64,000 bases of DNA, taken from Leucobacter chromiireducens subsp. solipictus (GTDB taxonomy: Bacteria; Actinomycetota; Actinomycetes; Actinomycetales; Microbacteriaceae). The position numbers and the translations under genes were made by a program. Each line of letters starts with the position of its first letter. Positions within the stretch are counted from its first letter, which is position 1. Below, one piece after another: positions 8,419-17,122 of the stretch. The notes beneath the pieces are model-generated. The model had not been told where the DNA came from. It saw only the letters and a program-made list of their open reading frames with translations, and searched no databases. Where the stretch lies: positions 124,001 through 188,000 of the forward strand of contig NZ_QYAC01000002.1 of the NCBI RefSeq assembly GCF_016758195.1, given 5' to 3'.

Positions 8419-9653
8419 CCGCTGAGCGCCGCGGTCGGGGGAGTCCGTGCGGCCCTCACCGCGGGGTACAACCCCGCAAGAGCGCCCACCGCGAGGGTCG
8501 CCAAAGCCGCCACCGCGATCACCGGCGCCGGAACCACGGGGACCCACGCGTTGCCGAGCGCGACCACCATCGTGACGCCGGCCCCGAGCGCCGCGCCGGT
8601 CACACCCCCGAGCGCCGAGAGGACGAGCGCCTCGGTGAGGAACTGGAGCTGCACGTGACCCCGCGTGGCACCGAGCGCTCGCCGCAGGCCGATCTCACGC
8701 CGCCGCTCGATGACCGAGATCACCATGGTGTTCGCCACCCCGATGGCACCGACGAGGAGCGAGATCGACCCGAGCCCGAGCAGCATGCTCGTGAACACCT
8801 CATCCACGGCGGCCTGCGCCGCGAGCGCGTCGGAGGGGCGAGACATCGCGACGTCCTGGGGGGCGTCCGGCCTGATCGCCGCGGGGGCGACGGACCGAAT
8901 CTCACGGACGCGGTCCTCAGCCACACGCTGCAGGACCTGGCTCGGGTGCCCGTCCCACCCGAATTGATCCTGCGCGACGCGCGCGCCGATCAGGGCGGAG
9001 GCGTCGAGGGAGGGGGCGAGCGGTGCGGGTTCCATGATCCCGATCACGCGCGCCGACGCATCACCGAGCCACACATCGGTGCCCGGCTCGGTGACCCCGA
9101 GTAGGGACGCGGTGTCGTAGCCGAGGACCACGGTGGGGAATGCCGCACGCGTCTCGTCGAGCCAGGAGCCCGCGACGAGCGCGCCCCCGATCACGGTGAG
9201 GAGCTCGGTATCGACCGCGCGCACGGTGATCCCACCGGTGCGCTGCGGATCCACGAACTGGTTGCGGTAGACCGCCACGTCAGGGAGCGTGCCCACCGCC
9301 GTGGCGGCAAGCACGCCCGGGAGCCGCGCGACCCGCTCCGCGGCGTTCTGTGGCAGCGGCACGGGGCCGCGTCCGCTCGCCCCCTCCGCGGGAGCGGCCG
9401 TGAGGAGGTTGGTGCCGAGCTCAGCGAGTTTCGCGTCGAGCTTGGCTTGGCTCGACGCAGAAATGCCGAGCACCGCGACCATCGCGGCGACGCCGATCGC
9501 GATGCCGAGCGCTGAGAGCGCGGCACGCAGCGGCTTCGCGCGCAGGCCCACGGTGCCGAGGCCGAGGAGGTCGCCGGGCCGAAGCTGGGATCGGCCGATC
9601 GTGCGTGCGTCTCGCGGTGCTGTGCGGGCCGCGGCGCGGTTCCTGGGCGTCAT
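8415..9653 (-). CDS. MacB-like ABC transporter permease
   Basis: The protein has 412 residues. An N-terminal membrane helix (about 39-60) is followed by a large extracytoplasmic MacB periplasmic-core-type domain. Three C-terminal helices carry the FtsX-family signature [19 protein letters not shown]. It overlaps the upstream ATPase gene by 4 nt and ends the efflux operon. MacB-type permeases are mechanotransmission transporters for peptides, antibiotics or lipoproteins. The substrate cannot be read from the sequence. Confidence 0.88.
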   Translation of the reverse strand: MTPRNRAAARTAPRDARTIGRSQLRPGDLLGLGTVGLRAKPLRAALSALGIAIGVAAMVAVLGISASSQAKLDAKLAELGTNLLTAAPAEGASGRGPVPLPQNAAERVARLPGVLAATAVGTLPDVAVYRNQFVDPQRTGGITVRAVDTELLTVIGGALVAGSWLDETRAAFPTVVLGYDTASLLGVTEPGTDVWLGDASARVIGIMEPAPLAPSLDASALIGARVAQDQFGWDGHPSQVLQRVAEDRVREIRSVAPAAIRPDAPQDVAMSRPSDALAAQAAVDEVFTSMLLGLGSISLLVGAIGVANTMVISVIERRREIGLRRALGATRGHVQLQFLTEALVLSALGGVTGAALGAGVTMVVALGNAWVPVVPAPVIAVAALATLAVGALAGLYPAVRAARTPPTAALSG

Positions 9654-10339
9654 ACGGTCACCTCCGCGGCAGAATCGGCGACGACCGCGCCGTCGCTGAT
9701 CCGCACCTGCCGGGGGAGCTGCGCGGCGAGTGCCGTGTCGTGCGTGATCACCACGACGCTCGTGCCGCCCGCGTGCAGCTCGTGCAGGAGGTCCACGATG
9801 CTGCCGCTGGAGCGCGAATCGAGGTTTCCGGTGGGCTCATCCGCGAGGAGCAGGGGCGGCTGGTCGATGACGGCGCGTGCGATCGCGACCCGCTGCCGCT
9901 CACCGCCCGAGAGCTGGTGGGGCCGATGATCAATGCGGTGCCCGAGTCCCACCCGGCGGAGCGCGGCTTCGGCCCGGGCCCGACGCTTCGCGCGCGGGGT
10001 GCCGGTGTAGAGGAGCCCGTCCGCGACGTTCTCACGCGCCGTGGCCCCCTCGCGAAGGTGGAACTGTTGGAACACGAATCCGATCGTGCGGGACCGGAGT
10101 CCGGACAGCGCGCGGTCGGAGAGCGCGGTGGTGTCGATCCCCGCGATGGACACGCTGCCGGAGCTCGGCCGGTCGAGCGTGCCCATGATGTTGAGCAGGG
10201 TCGACTTTCCGGAGCCGCTCGCACCCTCGATGGCCACAAACTCACCCGGGGCAATGGTCAGTGAGACCCCCGCGAGCGCGGTGACCGGCGGCGAACCGTA
10301 GCTCCGGGTGACGTCGCTGAGCTGCACGATCGCGGTCAT
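9650..10339 (-). CDS. ABC transporter ATP-binding protein (MacB/LolD class)
   Basis: The protein has 229 residues and a complete nucleotide-binding domain: Walker [10 protein letters not shown] (about 39-47), signature LSGGERQR, Walker B LLLADEPT and H-switch VVITHD. The length and the FVFQQFHL Q-loop fit the LolD/MacB/FtsE class. Its start overlaps the stop of the membrane-fusion protein gene and its stop overlaps the permease start, so it is part of one tightly coupled efflux operon. Confidence 0.92.
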   Translation of the reverse strand: MTAIVQLSDVTRSYGSPPVTALAGVSLTIAPGEFVAIEGASGSGKSTLLNIMGTLDRPSSGSVSIAGIDTTALSDRALSGLRSRTIGFVFQQFHLREGATARENVADGLLYTGTPRAKRRARAEAALRRVGLGHRIDHRPHQLSGGERQRVAIARAVIDQPPLLLADEPTGNLDSRSSGSIVDLLHELHAGGTSVVVITHDTALAAQLPRQVRISDGAVVADSAAEVTV

Positions 10340-11544
10340 CGCTGCGGCACCGTCACGGTGAGGCCCTCGCGGATCCCGTCGCCCGAGATTTCCACGAGCC
10401 CCGAGGCGAACGCGCCCACGGTGACGGGGATCAGGCGTGGCGTGTTCGCGCCGCCGGTGCGGTTCCCCGCGAGCTCGACGGCGAACCGCTCGGCATCGAC
10501 GGGCACGAGCGCGTCCACCGGTACGGTGAGGACGTCTTCGCGCACGACCGAGCCCAGCCGCACCGTGACCGACACGAGTGCGAGGCCCGCCGTCGCCGCA
10601 GCGTCGTCGAGTGTGATGACCACGGGGATCCGGAGCTCACCGGGCGCTGCCCCCGTCGCGTCGGTGCTCGCTTCGGTACCCGCGGCTGCGTTCGCGGGGT
10701 TCGGGGCCTCCTCGGCGGCGGCGACGCCGGTCACCGTGCCCGGGGCGCTCGTGCCGCCCGGAAGGTCCACGGTGACGGCGGCACCCACGGCAGCGAGTTC
10801 CGCGTCCTCGGGCTTCACGCTCGCGCTGATCTCCTTGACGGTTCCGGTCGCGCGGAAGAGCGTGGTCCCGGCGTCGACGCGGTCCCCGAGCTGACGGTCG
10901 AGAGCGCTCACGCGAAGCGGGGCCGCGGCGAAGAGCACGAGGTCCTTGCTGAGGGTGTCCTCCGCGGGGAGGCCGAGATCGCGTTGCCAACTGCGGATCG
11001 CCCAGCGGGTGTGCCAGGTGAAGTCCTCGCTCGGTTCGGCGTCAAGGTACCCGAAACTCCGCAGGTTCTCTTCAAGCTGGCGCACGTCGGGGCCGGGCGT
11101 CATTCCCTGCGCGAAGTCGCGCCAGGCGGGCATTGTCCCGGCCATCACCACGGTGGGGATGGTGTCGATGCGATACGCGGTGGACCCGGCCTGCAGTGTC
11201 GCTTCGGGGGCGGGAAGCTCGGTGATGGTCCCGCCACGGGTGGCGGCCAGGGTGTGAGAGTGGGCGTAACGGAGCTTGCCGCGCACGGTGGTTTCCGCGG
11301 TGAGGTTCCCGGCCGTCACCGTGGCCTCCGCGGCCGGGGGCGCGGGGGCTGCCGCGGGTTCCGGGGCCGGTCTGAGCGCCTGGACGGCGAACACGCTGCC
11401 GGCCGCGACGAGCGTGATCGTCGCCACGATGATCGCGGTGCGCACACGCCGACGGCGGGGTACGGCGTCGGGAGATCGCTCGGGGTCCAGCGGTCGTTCG
11501 TCGGGGTGCTCCGAGTCCGGGGAGAGGGGAGTGGTCGCCTTCAT
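10336..11544 (-). CDS. MacA/HlyD-like efflux adaptor with peptidoglycan-binding domain
   Basis: The protein has 402 residues. The ATG at 11544 is chosen because it overlaps the upstream stop (TGATG); an upstream in-frame ATG is less likely. An N-terminal cytoplasmic stretch precedes one membrane helix (TAIIVATITLVAAG). A lipoyl/barrel-sandwich region follows, then a peptidoglycan-binding segment (QLEENLRSFGYLDAEPSED, WAIRSWQRDLGLPAED) and C-terminal beta-barrel domains. In Gram-positive bacteria such adaptors link a MacB permease to the wall. It is encoded upstream of the ATPase and permease. Confidence 0.85.
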   Translation of the reverse strand: MKATTPLSPDSEHPDERPLDPERSPDAVPRRRRVRTAIIVATITLVAAGSVFAVQALRPAPEPAAAPAPPAAEATVTAGNLTAETTVRGKLRYAHSHTLAATRGGTITELPAPEATLQAGSTAYRIDTIPTVVMAGTMPAWRDFAQGMTPGPDVRQLEENLRSFGYLDAEPSEDFTWHTRWAIRSWQRDLGLPAEDTLSKDLVLFAAAPLRVSALDRQLGDRVDAGTTLFRATGTVKEISASVKPEDAELAAVGAAVTVDLPGGTSAPGTVTGVAAAEEAPNPANAAAGTEASTDATGAAPGELRIPVVITLDDAAATAGLALVSVTVRLGSVVREDVLTVPVDALVPVDAERFAVELAGNRTGGANTPRLIPVTVGAFASGLVEISGDGIREGLTVTVPQR

Positions 11545-12077
11545 CAGCCCGCGACCGCCGCCGCGTTGCACTCCGTGAGTTCCGCGTCAGTGACGCCCGC
11601 GGGCGGCGCGGGCGCGACCTCCCCGGCGCGCGGATCCGGCATCTCGTGGCCGAGCGCGCGCAGGCACTCGACGACCTTCGTGTCGTATTCGAGCTGCTGC
11701 CGCGCGCCCTCCGCTTTCTCCTCCGCGCTGAGCGCGCGGACCGGGGCGGCGCCGATCTCCTTCTCGCACTCCGGGGACAGGGCCTGCATTTCGGGGGTCA
11801 CGTCCGCCCAGCCGCCCTCGGGCGTGGGATCGGTCACATCGATGCCCTTGTCCCGGAAGCACTGCGCGAGTTTGCGCTCCCACGCCATGAGCTTCCCCAT
11901 GTATTCGTCGTCGGTCATCGCCGCATCGCCCGCGGGCTGTGGTGCGTCGGCTGCGTCGGCTGAGCCGGTGCCGGCACCGGAAGCGCACCCGAGGAGGCCC
12001 CAGAGCAGCGCGGCACCGGTGGCCGCGAGCGCGAGGGTCCTGCGCGGCGCTGTAGAGGTACGGGGGTAAACGGACAT
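11544..12077 (-). CDS. Small lipoprotein heading the MacAB-like operon
   Basis: The protein has 177 residues. The start at 12077 is preferred because it gives a clean signal peptide ending in the lipobox LLGC at about residue 31; a longer in-frame start exists at 12128. The mature part is acidic and Ala-rich with paired Cys residues (AQCFRDKGIDV, SPECEKEI, VECLRALGHEMPDP, ELTECN), suggesting disulfides outside the membrane. Small Cys-containing lipoproteins of this kind often accompany actinobacterial MacAB-like sets. No specific function is known. Its stop overlaps the adaptor gene start. Confidence 0.75.
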   Translation of the reverse strand: MSVYPRTSTAPRRTLALAATGAALLWGLLGCASGAGTGSADAADAPQPAGDAAMTDDEYMGKLMAWERKLAQCFRDKGIDVTDPTPEGGWADVTPEMQALSPECEKEIGAAPVRALSAEEKAEGARQQLEYDTKVVECLRALGHEMPDPRAGEVAPAPPAGVTDAELTECNAAAVAG

Positions 12078-12219
12078 GGGGATCCTGCTTTCGATTTCGG
12101 GCTGCCGGAGCGCAGCTACAGGATCCATTTCAGCGAGTCGGGTGTTGCAGCAGTGTGAAGCGGAGCCCGACGGGGTGAGTCCTCACCCGGACTCACCCCG
12201 TTCATCCGCGGGTCGCCCC

Positions 12220-13902
12220 CTAACGGGCGCGCCTCACCCGCCCCTCGTCCCACACCGGGGTATCGGATTCGGTGACCTCCCCGTCCTGGCCGAACACGAG
12301 GAACCGGTCGAAGTCGCGGGCAAACCAGCGATCGTGGGTCACCGCGAGCACCGTGCCATCGAAGGCGCGCAGCGCCTGCTGGAGCGCTTCCGCCGAGACC
12401 AGATCGAGGTTGTCGGTGGGCTCATCCAGGAGCAGGAGCGTGGCACCGCCCAGCTCCAGCAGCAGGATCTGAAGCCGCGCCTGCTGTCCGCCCGAGAGCG
12501 CCTCGAAGGCCTGCTCCGAGGCGCCCGCGAGCTCGTATCGGGCCAGCGCTCGGGCGGCCTGCTCCCGGGGGAGTCCCTGCCGGTGCTCATCGCCGCGGTG
12601 CAAGATGTCGAGCAGGGTGCGGCCCGCCAGATCGGGCCTGCCCTGGGTCTGCGCAAACCAACCGGGCCGCACGCGGGCCCCCAACCGCGCCGTGCCCTCG
12701 TGGAGCACCGGTTCGATCACCACGTCGGTGCCGGGCCGGTTTTCCGCCTCGGGGTCGGTGCCGCCCGCGGCCAACAGCCGCAACAGATGAGACTTCCCGG
12801 AGCCGTTGGAACCGAGGATCGCGACGCGGTCCCCATACCAAACCTCAAGGTCGAACGGGAGCATCAGGCCGGTCAGTTCGAGCTCCCGGCACACGATCGC
12901 CTTCTTGCCGGTGCGGCCGCCGGTGAGCCGCATCGCAAGATCCTGCTCCCGCGGCTGCTCCTCGGGTGGGCCGACCGCCTCGAAGCGAGCGAGACGCGTC
13001 TGAGCCGCCCGGTAGCGGCTCGCCATGTCCGCGTTGTACGCGGCCTTGTCCTTGTACATCTGCACGAGATTCTTGAGCTTCTGACGCTCCTCGTCCCAGC
13101 GCTTGCGGAGCTCCTCGAGCCGCTCAAACCGGGCCGCCCGGGCTGCGTGGTAGCTCGCGAACGAACCGGGGTGGGTCCATGCCGTATTGCCGGCGGCCCC
13201 CAGCTCCAAGGTCACGATCGCGGTTGCGCTGCGCGCGAGCAGTTCGCGATCGTGACTGATGAACAACACGCTCTTGTCCGAGGAGCGCAGGCGATCCTCC
13301 AGCCAGCGCTTTCCGGGCACATCGAGGTAGTTGTCCGGTTCGTCGAGAATGAGGACGTCGTCGGTGCCGCGCAGCAGCGCTTCGAGCGCGAGTCGCTTCT
13401 GCTCGCCCCCCGAAAGCGAGGTGAGCGCGCGATCGCGGCACCGATCGAATGGGATCCCGAGGGCCGCGATCGTGCACACATCCCACAGCACCTCCGCGTC
13501 GTAGCCGCCCGCATCGCCCCACTCGGAGAGCACGCGAGCGTAGCTCATCTGGACGGCCTCCTCTCGCGCAGGATCCGTGTTTTCGAGCAGCGCGTCTTCG
13601 GCGCGCTGCACCCGATCGGCCGCTGCCCGCACCGGGGCCGGCGCGAAGGAGAGCAGCAGCTCGTGCACGGTGCCCGACGCGAAGAACTGACGCATCACGC
13701 CGACGGTGCCGCCGCGGGAAACGACGCCCTCGTCGGGGGTCACGTCGCCGGTGACGATGCGGAGGAGTGTGGTCTTGCCGGCACCGTTTGCGCCGATCAG
13801 ACCGACTTTAGCGCCGTTGCCGACGCGGAATCCGACGTCGCTCAGGAGCGGCCGGCCATCGGGCAGCGTATAGCTGATCCCGGTGAGTTCGAGATGGGAC
13901 AT
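12220..13902 (-). CDS. ABC-F family ATPase (possible ribosome-protection type)
   Basis: The protein has 560 residues. The ATG at 13902 starts the conserved LELTGISYTLPDGRPLL strand. Two ABC domains have no membrane part: Walker A GANGAGKTT and GSNGSGKSH, signatures LSGGEQKR and LSGGQQARL, Walker B VLILDEP and LLLLDEPT. A charged helical linker (RFERLEELRKRWDEERQKLK) joins them. ABC-F proteins act on the ribosome; some protect it from macrolide-, lincosamide- or pleuromutilin-type antibiotics. The second Walker A ends SH instead of ST/TT, seen in some members. The long 5' region with a candidate leader ORF fits antibiotic-responsive control, but resistance is unproven. Confidence 0.88.
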   Translation of the reverse strand: MSHLELTGISYTLPDGRPLLSDVGFRVGNGAKVGLIGANGAGKTTLLRIVTGDVTPDEGVVSRGGTVGVMRQFFASGTVHELLLSFAPAPVRAAADRVQRAEDALLENTDPAREEAVQMSYARVLSEWGDAGGYDAEVLWDVCTIAALGIPFDRCRDRALTSLSGGEQKRLALEALLRGTDDVLILDEPDNYLDVPGKRWLEDRLRSSDKSVLFISHDRELLARSATAIVTLELGAAGNTAWTHPGSFASYHAARAARFERLEELRKRWDEERQKLKNLVQMYKDKAAYNADMASRYRAAQTRLARFEAVGPPEEQPREQDLAMRLTGGRTGKKAIVCRELELTGLMLPFDLEVWYGDRVAILGSNGSGKSHLLRLLAAGGTDPEAENRPGTDVVIEPVLHEGTARLGARVRPGWFAQTQGRPDLAGRTLLDILHRGDEHRQGLPREQAARALARYELAGASEQAFEALSGGQQARLQILLLELGGATLLLLDEPTDNLDLVSAEALQQALRAFDGTVLAVTHDRWFARDFDRFLVFGQDGEVTESDTPVWDEGRVRRAR

Positions 13903-13945
13903 CTGGGTACTGCTTTCTTTCCCGAAGTGATGGGGAATGAGGGGT

Positions 13946-14065
13946 CTACGGAATCCGGGTGCACGCCGATGGCGGCGCACCGGGCGTAGGGTCGCGTGCG
14001 CGAGTGACGGGTCGATCCCGCAGCGAGCGGGAATGCCGAGCGTGCGGCAAGACGGGGGTGGCCAC
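13946..14065 (-). CDS. Candidate 39-residue leader peptide upstream of ABC-F gene
   Basis: The ORF starts with GTG 4 nt after AGGAGG, the best ribosome binding site in this leader, and ends 43 nt before the ABC-F start. The product would be Arg- and Pro-rich (HARHSRSLRDRP near the start) and matches nothing recognised. If translated, ribosome stalling on it could control the downstream gene. The short spacing and high GC mean it may be chance. Confidence 0.25.
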   Translation of the reverse strand: MATPVLPHARHSRSLRDRPVTRARDPTPGAPPSACTRIP

Positions 14066-14285
14066 GAGGCCTCCTGTACTGCGTGCCCCGAGCGATCCGT
14101 GCGCTCGGAGATGGTCTGACGGGGGTCAGGAGGGGTCAGCGAAGACACCCTCCATGGGGAACCCTGCGCGGATGAGACGCAGGCCCGTTAACCAAACGAC
14201 AGGCGGTACACGCCGACAAGACTATGGCGAACCCCGGTTCCCGCGCCAGCCGGATTGCCGAAACGGGGAACCTGGGACTCCGGAT

Positions 14286-14313
14286 CCGGGCCCGGCGGCG
14301 TCACTGGGCCCGG
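14286..14313 (-). terminator. Inverted repeat after PucR-type gene
   Basis: Perfect 8-bp arms CCGGGCCC / GGGCCCGG are separated by 12 nt, about 80 bp downstream of the regulator stop on the minus strand. No U-tract follows, so termination strength is uncertain. Confidence 0.4.
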
Positions 14314-14389
14314 GATGATTTGGTCCGGCGGAAACGCACGAGGGTGCGGAGCGCGGGGGTCCTGCCGAGCTTCCGCACCCGCGGCAGCG

Positions 14390-15550
14390 CTACGCCCAGC
14401 CCACGACGAGGCGTGCGGCCGCCTCGGGGACGGTCGGGTCGACACCGGTGAGGTCCCGGAATTGCTGCAGCTGTTTCGACACGGTGTTCCGGTGGCAGAA
14501 GAGTGCCTGCGCCGTCACGCCGATGCTGCCGGTCGCGAGGTAGCTCCGGACGGTTTCGAGCAGTCGCGTGCGCTTTGCGTCACTACACTGCGCGAGCGCG
14601 GCATCGACATCAGCCGTCACGGGGGCCCCGCTCCCGTCGAGCAGCCGCGCGGCGCGGCGCGCCCAGCCGCGTTCCCAGGTCATGGCTTCGGACTCGTCGG
14701 GCGCGAGGAGCAGCGCCAGCTCCCGCGCCTGCACGGCCGCGGAGCGGAGCCCGATCAGGCCGTCTTCGGCGCGCGTCAGGCCCACGCGGAGGGTGCTGAA
14801 GAGTGCGGTGGCCTCGGATCCGTCGAGCCCGGCACCGCCCCGACCCGCCGTGAACACGACAAACGCGCCGTCGACGTGCGCAGCGTGGCAGCGCACCCCG
14901 CCGCGCTCGAGCTCCGCGAGCCCCACGCGCAATGCGGCGATGTCGCCGCGTACGGCGGCGGCGACGATCAGGGGATCTGCCGGGGCGAAACCCAGCTCGC
15001 GTCCCGCGGTGTCGACCGTGTCCTGGGTCGCTCGCGGCAGATGGAGCAGGGCGTCGATGGCCTCCCGCCGCAGCGAGGCGGAGTCCTCGCGCATGCGCTG
15101 CTCTTCGGCCAAATACGCGCGTTGCACGCGTTCGACCCAGAGATCCACCGTCCGCATCACGGAGCGCGTGCGGCGCACGATCAGCTGCGCATCGGCCTCG
15201 TCGGCGACCTCCATGAGGGCGTCCCAGAGCACGGCGAAGTCGAGGCGGATCGCGGTGATGAGCGCGCTGAGCTCGACCCCGGCCCGGGCGCGCGTGACGC
15301 CGAGCTCGGACGGCATCGTCGCCGTGTCGTCGATCCCGCCGCTCCGGAGGCCGTCGAGCAGGATCTCCATGGAGCGCTCGGTGGTGCGCCGGATCTCCGC
15401 GCGGGGAACCCGCGGCGACTCATAACCGGTCACTTCGGAGAGGCGTGCCAGGAGCACGTCCGTCAACGTCGCGGGATCGAGCTGCCCGAGCAGCTCGCGC
15501 CACCGTCGATCGTCCACGATGCCGAGCGGCTCGGCGGCAGAATCCGTCAT
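14390..15550 (-). CDS. PucR/CdaR-family transcriptional regulator
   Basis: The protein has 386 residues. The ATG at 15550 is preferred over one 39 nt upstream. It has an N-terminal sensor region, a middle GGDEF-like/CdaR region and a C-terminal PucR-type helix-turn-helix (AQALFCHRNTVSKQLQQF, about residues 335-355). This class senses small metabolites and often controls adjacent catabolic or transport genes. It is divergent from the transporter-amidase pair, its likely target. Confidence 0.82.
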   Translation of the reverse strand: MTDSAAEPLGIVDDRRWRELLGQLDPATLTDVLLARLSEVTGYESPRVPRAEIRRTTERSMEILLDGLRSGGIDDTATMPSELGVTRARAGVELSALITAIRLDFAVLWDALMEVADEADAQLIVRRTRSVMRTVDLWVERVQRAYLAEEQRMREDSASLRREAIDALLHLPRATQDTVDTAGRELGFAPADPLIVAAAVRGDIAALRVGLAELERGGVRCHAAHVDGAFVVFTAGRGGAGLDGSEATALFSTLRVGLTRAEDGLIGLRSAAVQARELALLLAPDESEAMTWERGWARRAARLLDGSGAPVTADVDAALAQCSDAKRTRLLETVRSYLATGSIGVTAQALFCHRNTVSKQLQQFRDLTGVDPTVPEAAARLVVGWA

Positions 15551-15705
15551 GTGAGCACTATAGGTGCTTATGCCCTCGAAATGGGGCAACTTTGGGGGCG
15601 CATGGCGCTATTTTGTGTGCGTTGTCCCTGGAAAGCTGAGTGCAGGGGCGGGTAGGCCGCCCCGGCCGACGCGCCGCGCGCACCACCCTCAATGGAGAGA
15701 TGACG

Positions 15706-17037
15706 ATGAGCGAAGCACCAGCACCGACCGCCAGCGAAGCCCACGCCACACACGAGCTGAGTATCCACGACGCGAACAAGGTCGCGCTCGGTGCCCTCAT
15801 CGGGACGGCACTCGAGTGGTACGACTTCTTCCTGTTCAGCGCGGCCGCCGCGCTGGTGTTCAACGTGCAGTTCTTCACCACGGAGAACGCGACCGCGTCC
15901 GCGCTCGCCTCATTCGCGACCTTCGGGGTGGGCCTCGTGGCTCGGCCGATCGGCGGGATGATCTTCGGTCGGATGGGCGATCGCGTCGGGCGGCGACGGG
16001 TGCTCATGATCACCATCGTCGGCATTGGCATCGTCACGGGCCTCATCGGCATGCTCCCGACCTACGCGGCGATCGGGATTGCTGCGCCGATCCTGCTGGT
16101 GTTGCTCCGCGTGCTGCAGGGCCTGTTCGTGGGCGGGGAATGGTCGGGGGCGATGACCCTGGTCGTCGAGAACGCCCCGCTCCATCTCCGCGCGCGATAC
16201 GCCGCGATCCCGCAGATCGGATCGCCGATCGGTACGATCCTGTCCTCGGGCGGATTCTTCATTCTCACGTTGCTGGTGTCGCAGCAGAGCTTCGACGCGT
16301 GGGGCTGGCGCATCCCGTTTCTCATCGCGGTGCCGCTCCTGCTCGTCGCGATCTACATCCGGAGCAAGCTCGAGGAATCCCCGGTGTTCGAGCAACTGGA
16401 AGCGGCCGGCGAGATCGCGAAGAGCCCGGTCCTGACGACCTTCCGTGAGAGCTGGCGGCAGATCATCGTGGGCATGGCCGCGGCGCTGCTCGGCGTCGGC
16501 GGGTTCTACTTGGTGACCGCGTTCTGCGTCTGGTACGGCGTCAACATTCTGGGATACGACTCATCGCTCATGCTCTTGGGCTCGATGATCGCGGCCGCGG
16601 TGGAGATCCCGGTGCTCATCATCGGCGGCCGACTCGGCACGCGGTTTGGGGCGAGCCGGGTGATCCTCTGGGGCGGTATCGCGTCGGCGGTACTGGCCTG
16701 GCCGTGCTTCGTGCTGCTCGCATCGGGCAACGCCGTGCTCGTCATCATCGCGATGACCGTGGCAGTCGCCGCGCTGTCGCTCCCGTACGCGGCCCAGGGG
16801 AGCATCCTCACGGGACTCTTCCCCGCGCAGACCCGCTTCACGGGCGTCGGCATCGCGTCGAACGCAGCGGGCATGCTCTCCGGGTTCATCCCGCTGCTCG
16901 CGACCGGCTTCGTGGCGGCCGCGGCGGACCACTGGTGGCCCGCCGCGGCGATGCTCGTCGGCCTGTCGGCGTTCACGGCGATCGCGGGGGCGCTTGCGCC
17001 TCGGCTCAGCGTGCCGCTCGCTGGGTTCAAGCACTAA
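15706..17037 (+). CDS. MFS transporter, metabolite:H+ symporter (MHS) family
   Basis: The protein has 443 residues and 12 predicted membrane segments. The ATG at 15706 has GGAGA at 7 nt; an ATG at 15700 is too close. MHS hallmarks are GTALEWYDFFLFS in helix 1 and the loop motif GRMGDRVGRRRVL. These proteins take up organic acids, amino acids or quaternary amines with protons. The amidase gene 86 bp downstream suggests uptake of an amide or its product; the substrate is not known. Confidence 0.87.
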   Translation: MSEAPAPTASEAHATHELSIHDANKVALGALIGTALEWYDFFLFSAAAALVFNVQFFTTENATASALASFATFGVGLVARPIGGMIFGRMGDRVGRRRVLMITIVGIGIVTGLIGMLPTYAAIGIAAPILLVLLRVLQGLFVGGEWSGAMTLVVENAPLHLRARYAAIPQIGSPIGTILSSGGFFILTLLVSQQSFDAWGWRIPFLIAVPLLLVAIYIRSKLEESPVFEQLEAAGEIAKSPVLTTFRESWRQIIVGMAAALLGVGGFYLVTAFCVWYGVNILGYDSSLMLLGSMIAAAVEIPVLIIGGRLGTRFGASRVILWGGIASAVLAWPCFVLLASGNAVLVIIAMTVAVAALSLPYAAQGSILTGLFPAQTRFTGVGIASNAAGMLSGFIPLLATGFVAAAADHWWPAAAMLVGLSAFTAIAGALAPRLSVPLAGFKH

Positions 17038-17048
17038 CGGCATACACG

Positions 17049-17090
17049 TTCGGCCCGGGGAGAGACGTTCGCGGATCTCCCCGGGCCGAA
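17049..17090 (+). terminator. Hairpin terminator after MHS transporter
   Basis: A perfect 15-bp stem (17049-17063 with 17076-17090) has a 12-nt loop. It lies 12 nt after the transporter stop and would separate or attenuate expression of the amidase. Confidence 0.75.
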
Positions 17091-17122
17091 GTTCTGAAAT
17101 CACGACTGAGAGGACCGGGCGA

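Larger units (their letters stand above)
13903..14389 (-). promoter_or_regulatory. 487-bp leader/intergenic region upstream of the ABC-F gene
   Basis: There is no full-length gene. On the minus strand, in order, it holds a GC-rich inverted repeat (14286-14313), a short ATG ORF of nine codons (GAGGGTGTC...), a 7-bp hairpin CCGAGCG/CGCTCGG, then AGGAGG followed by a GTG ORF (13946-14065). This arrangement resembles the attenuating leaders of antibiotic-responsive ABC-F genes, but no mutually exclusive stem pair was demonstrated. Confidence 0.35.
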
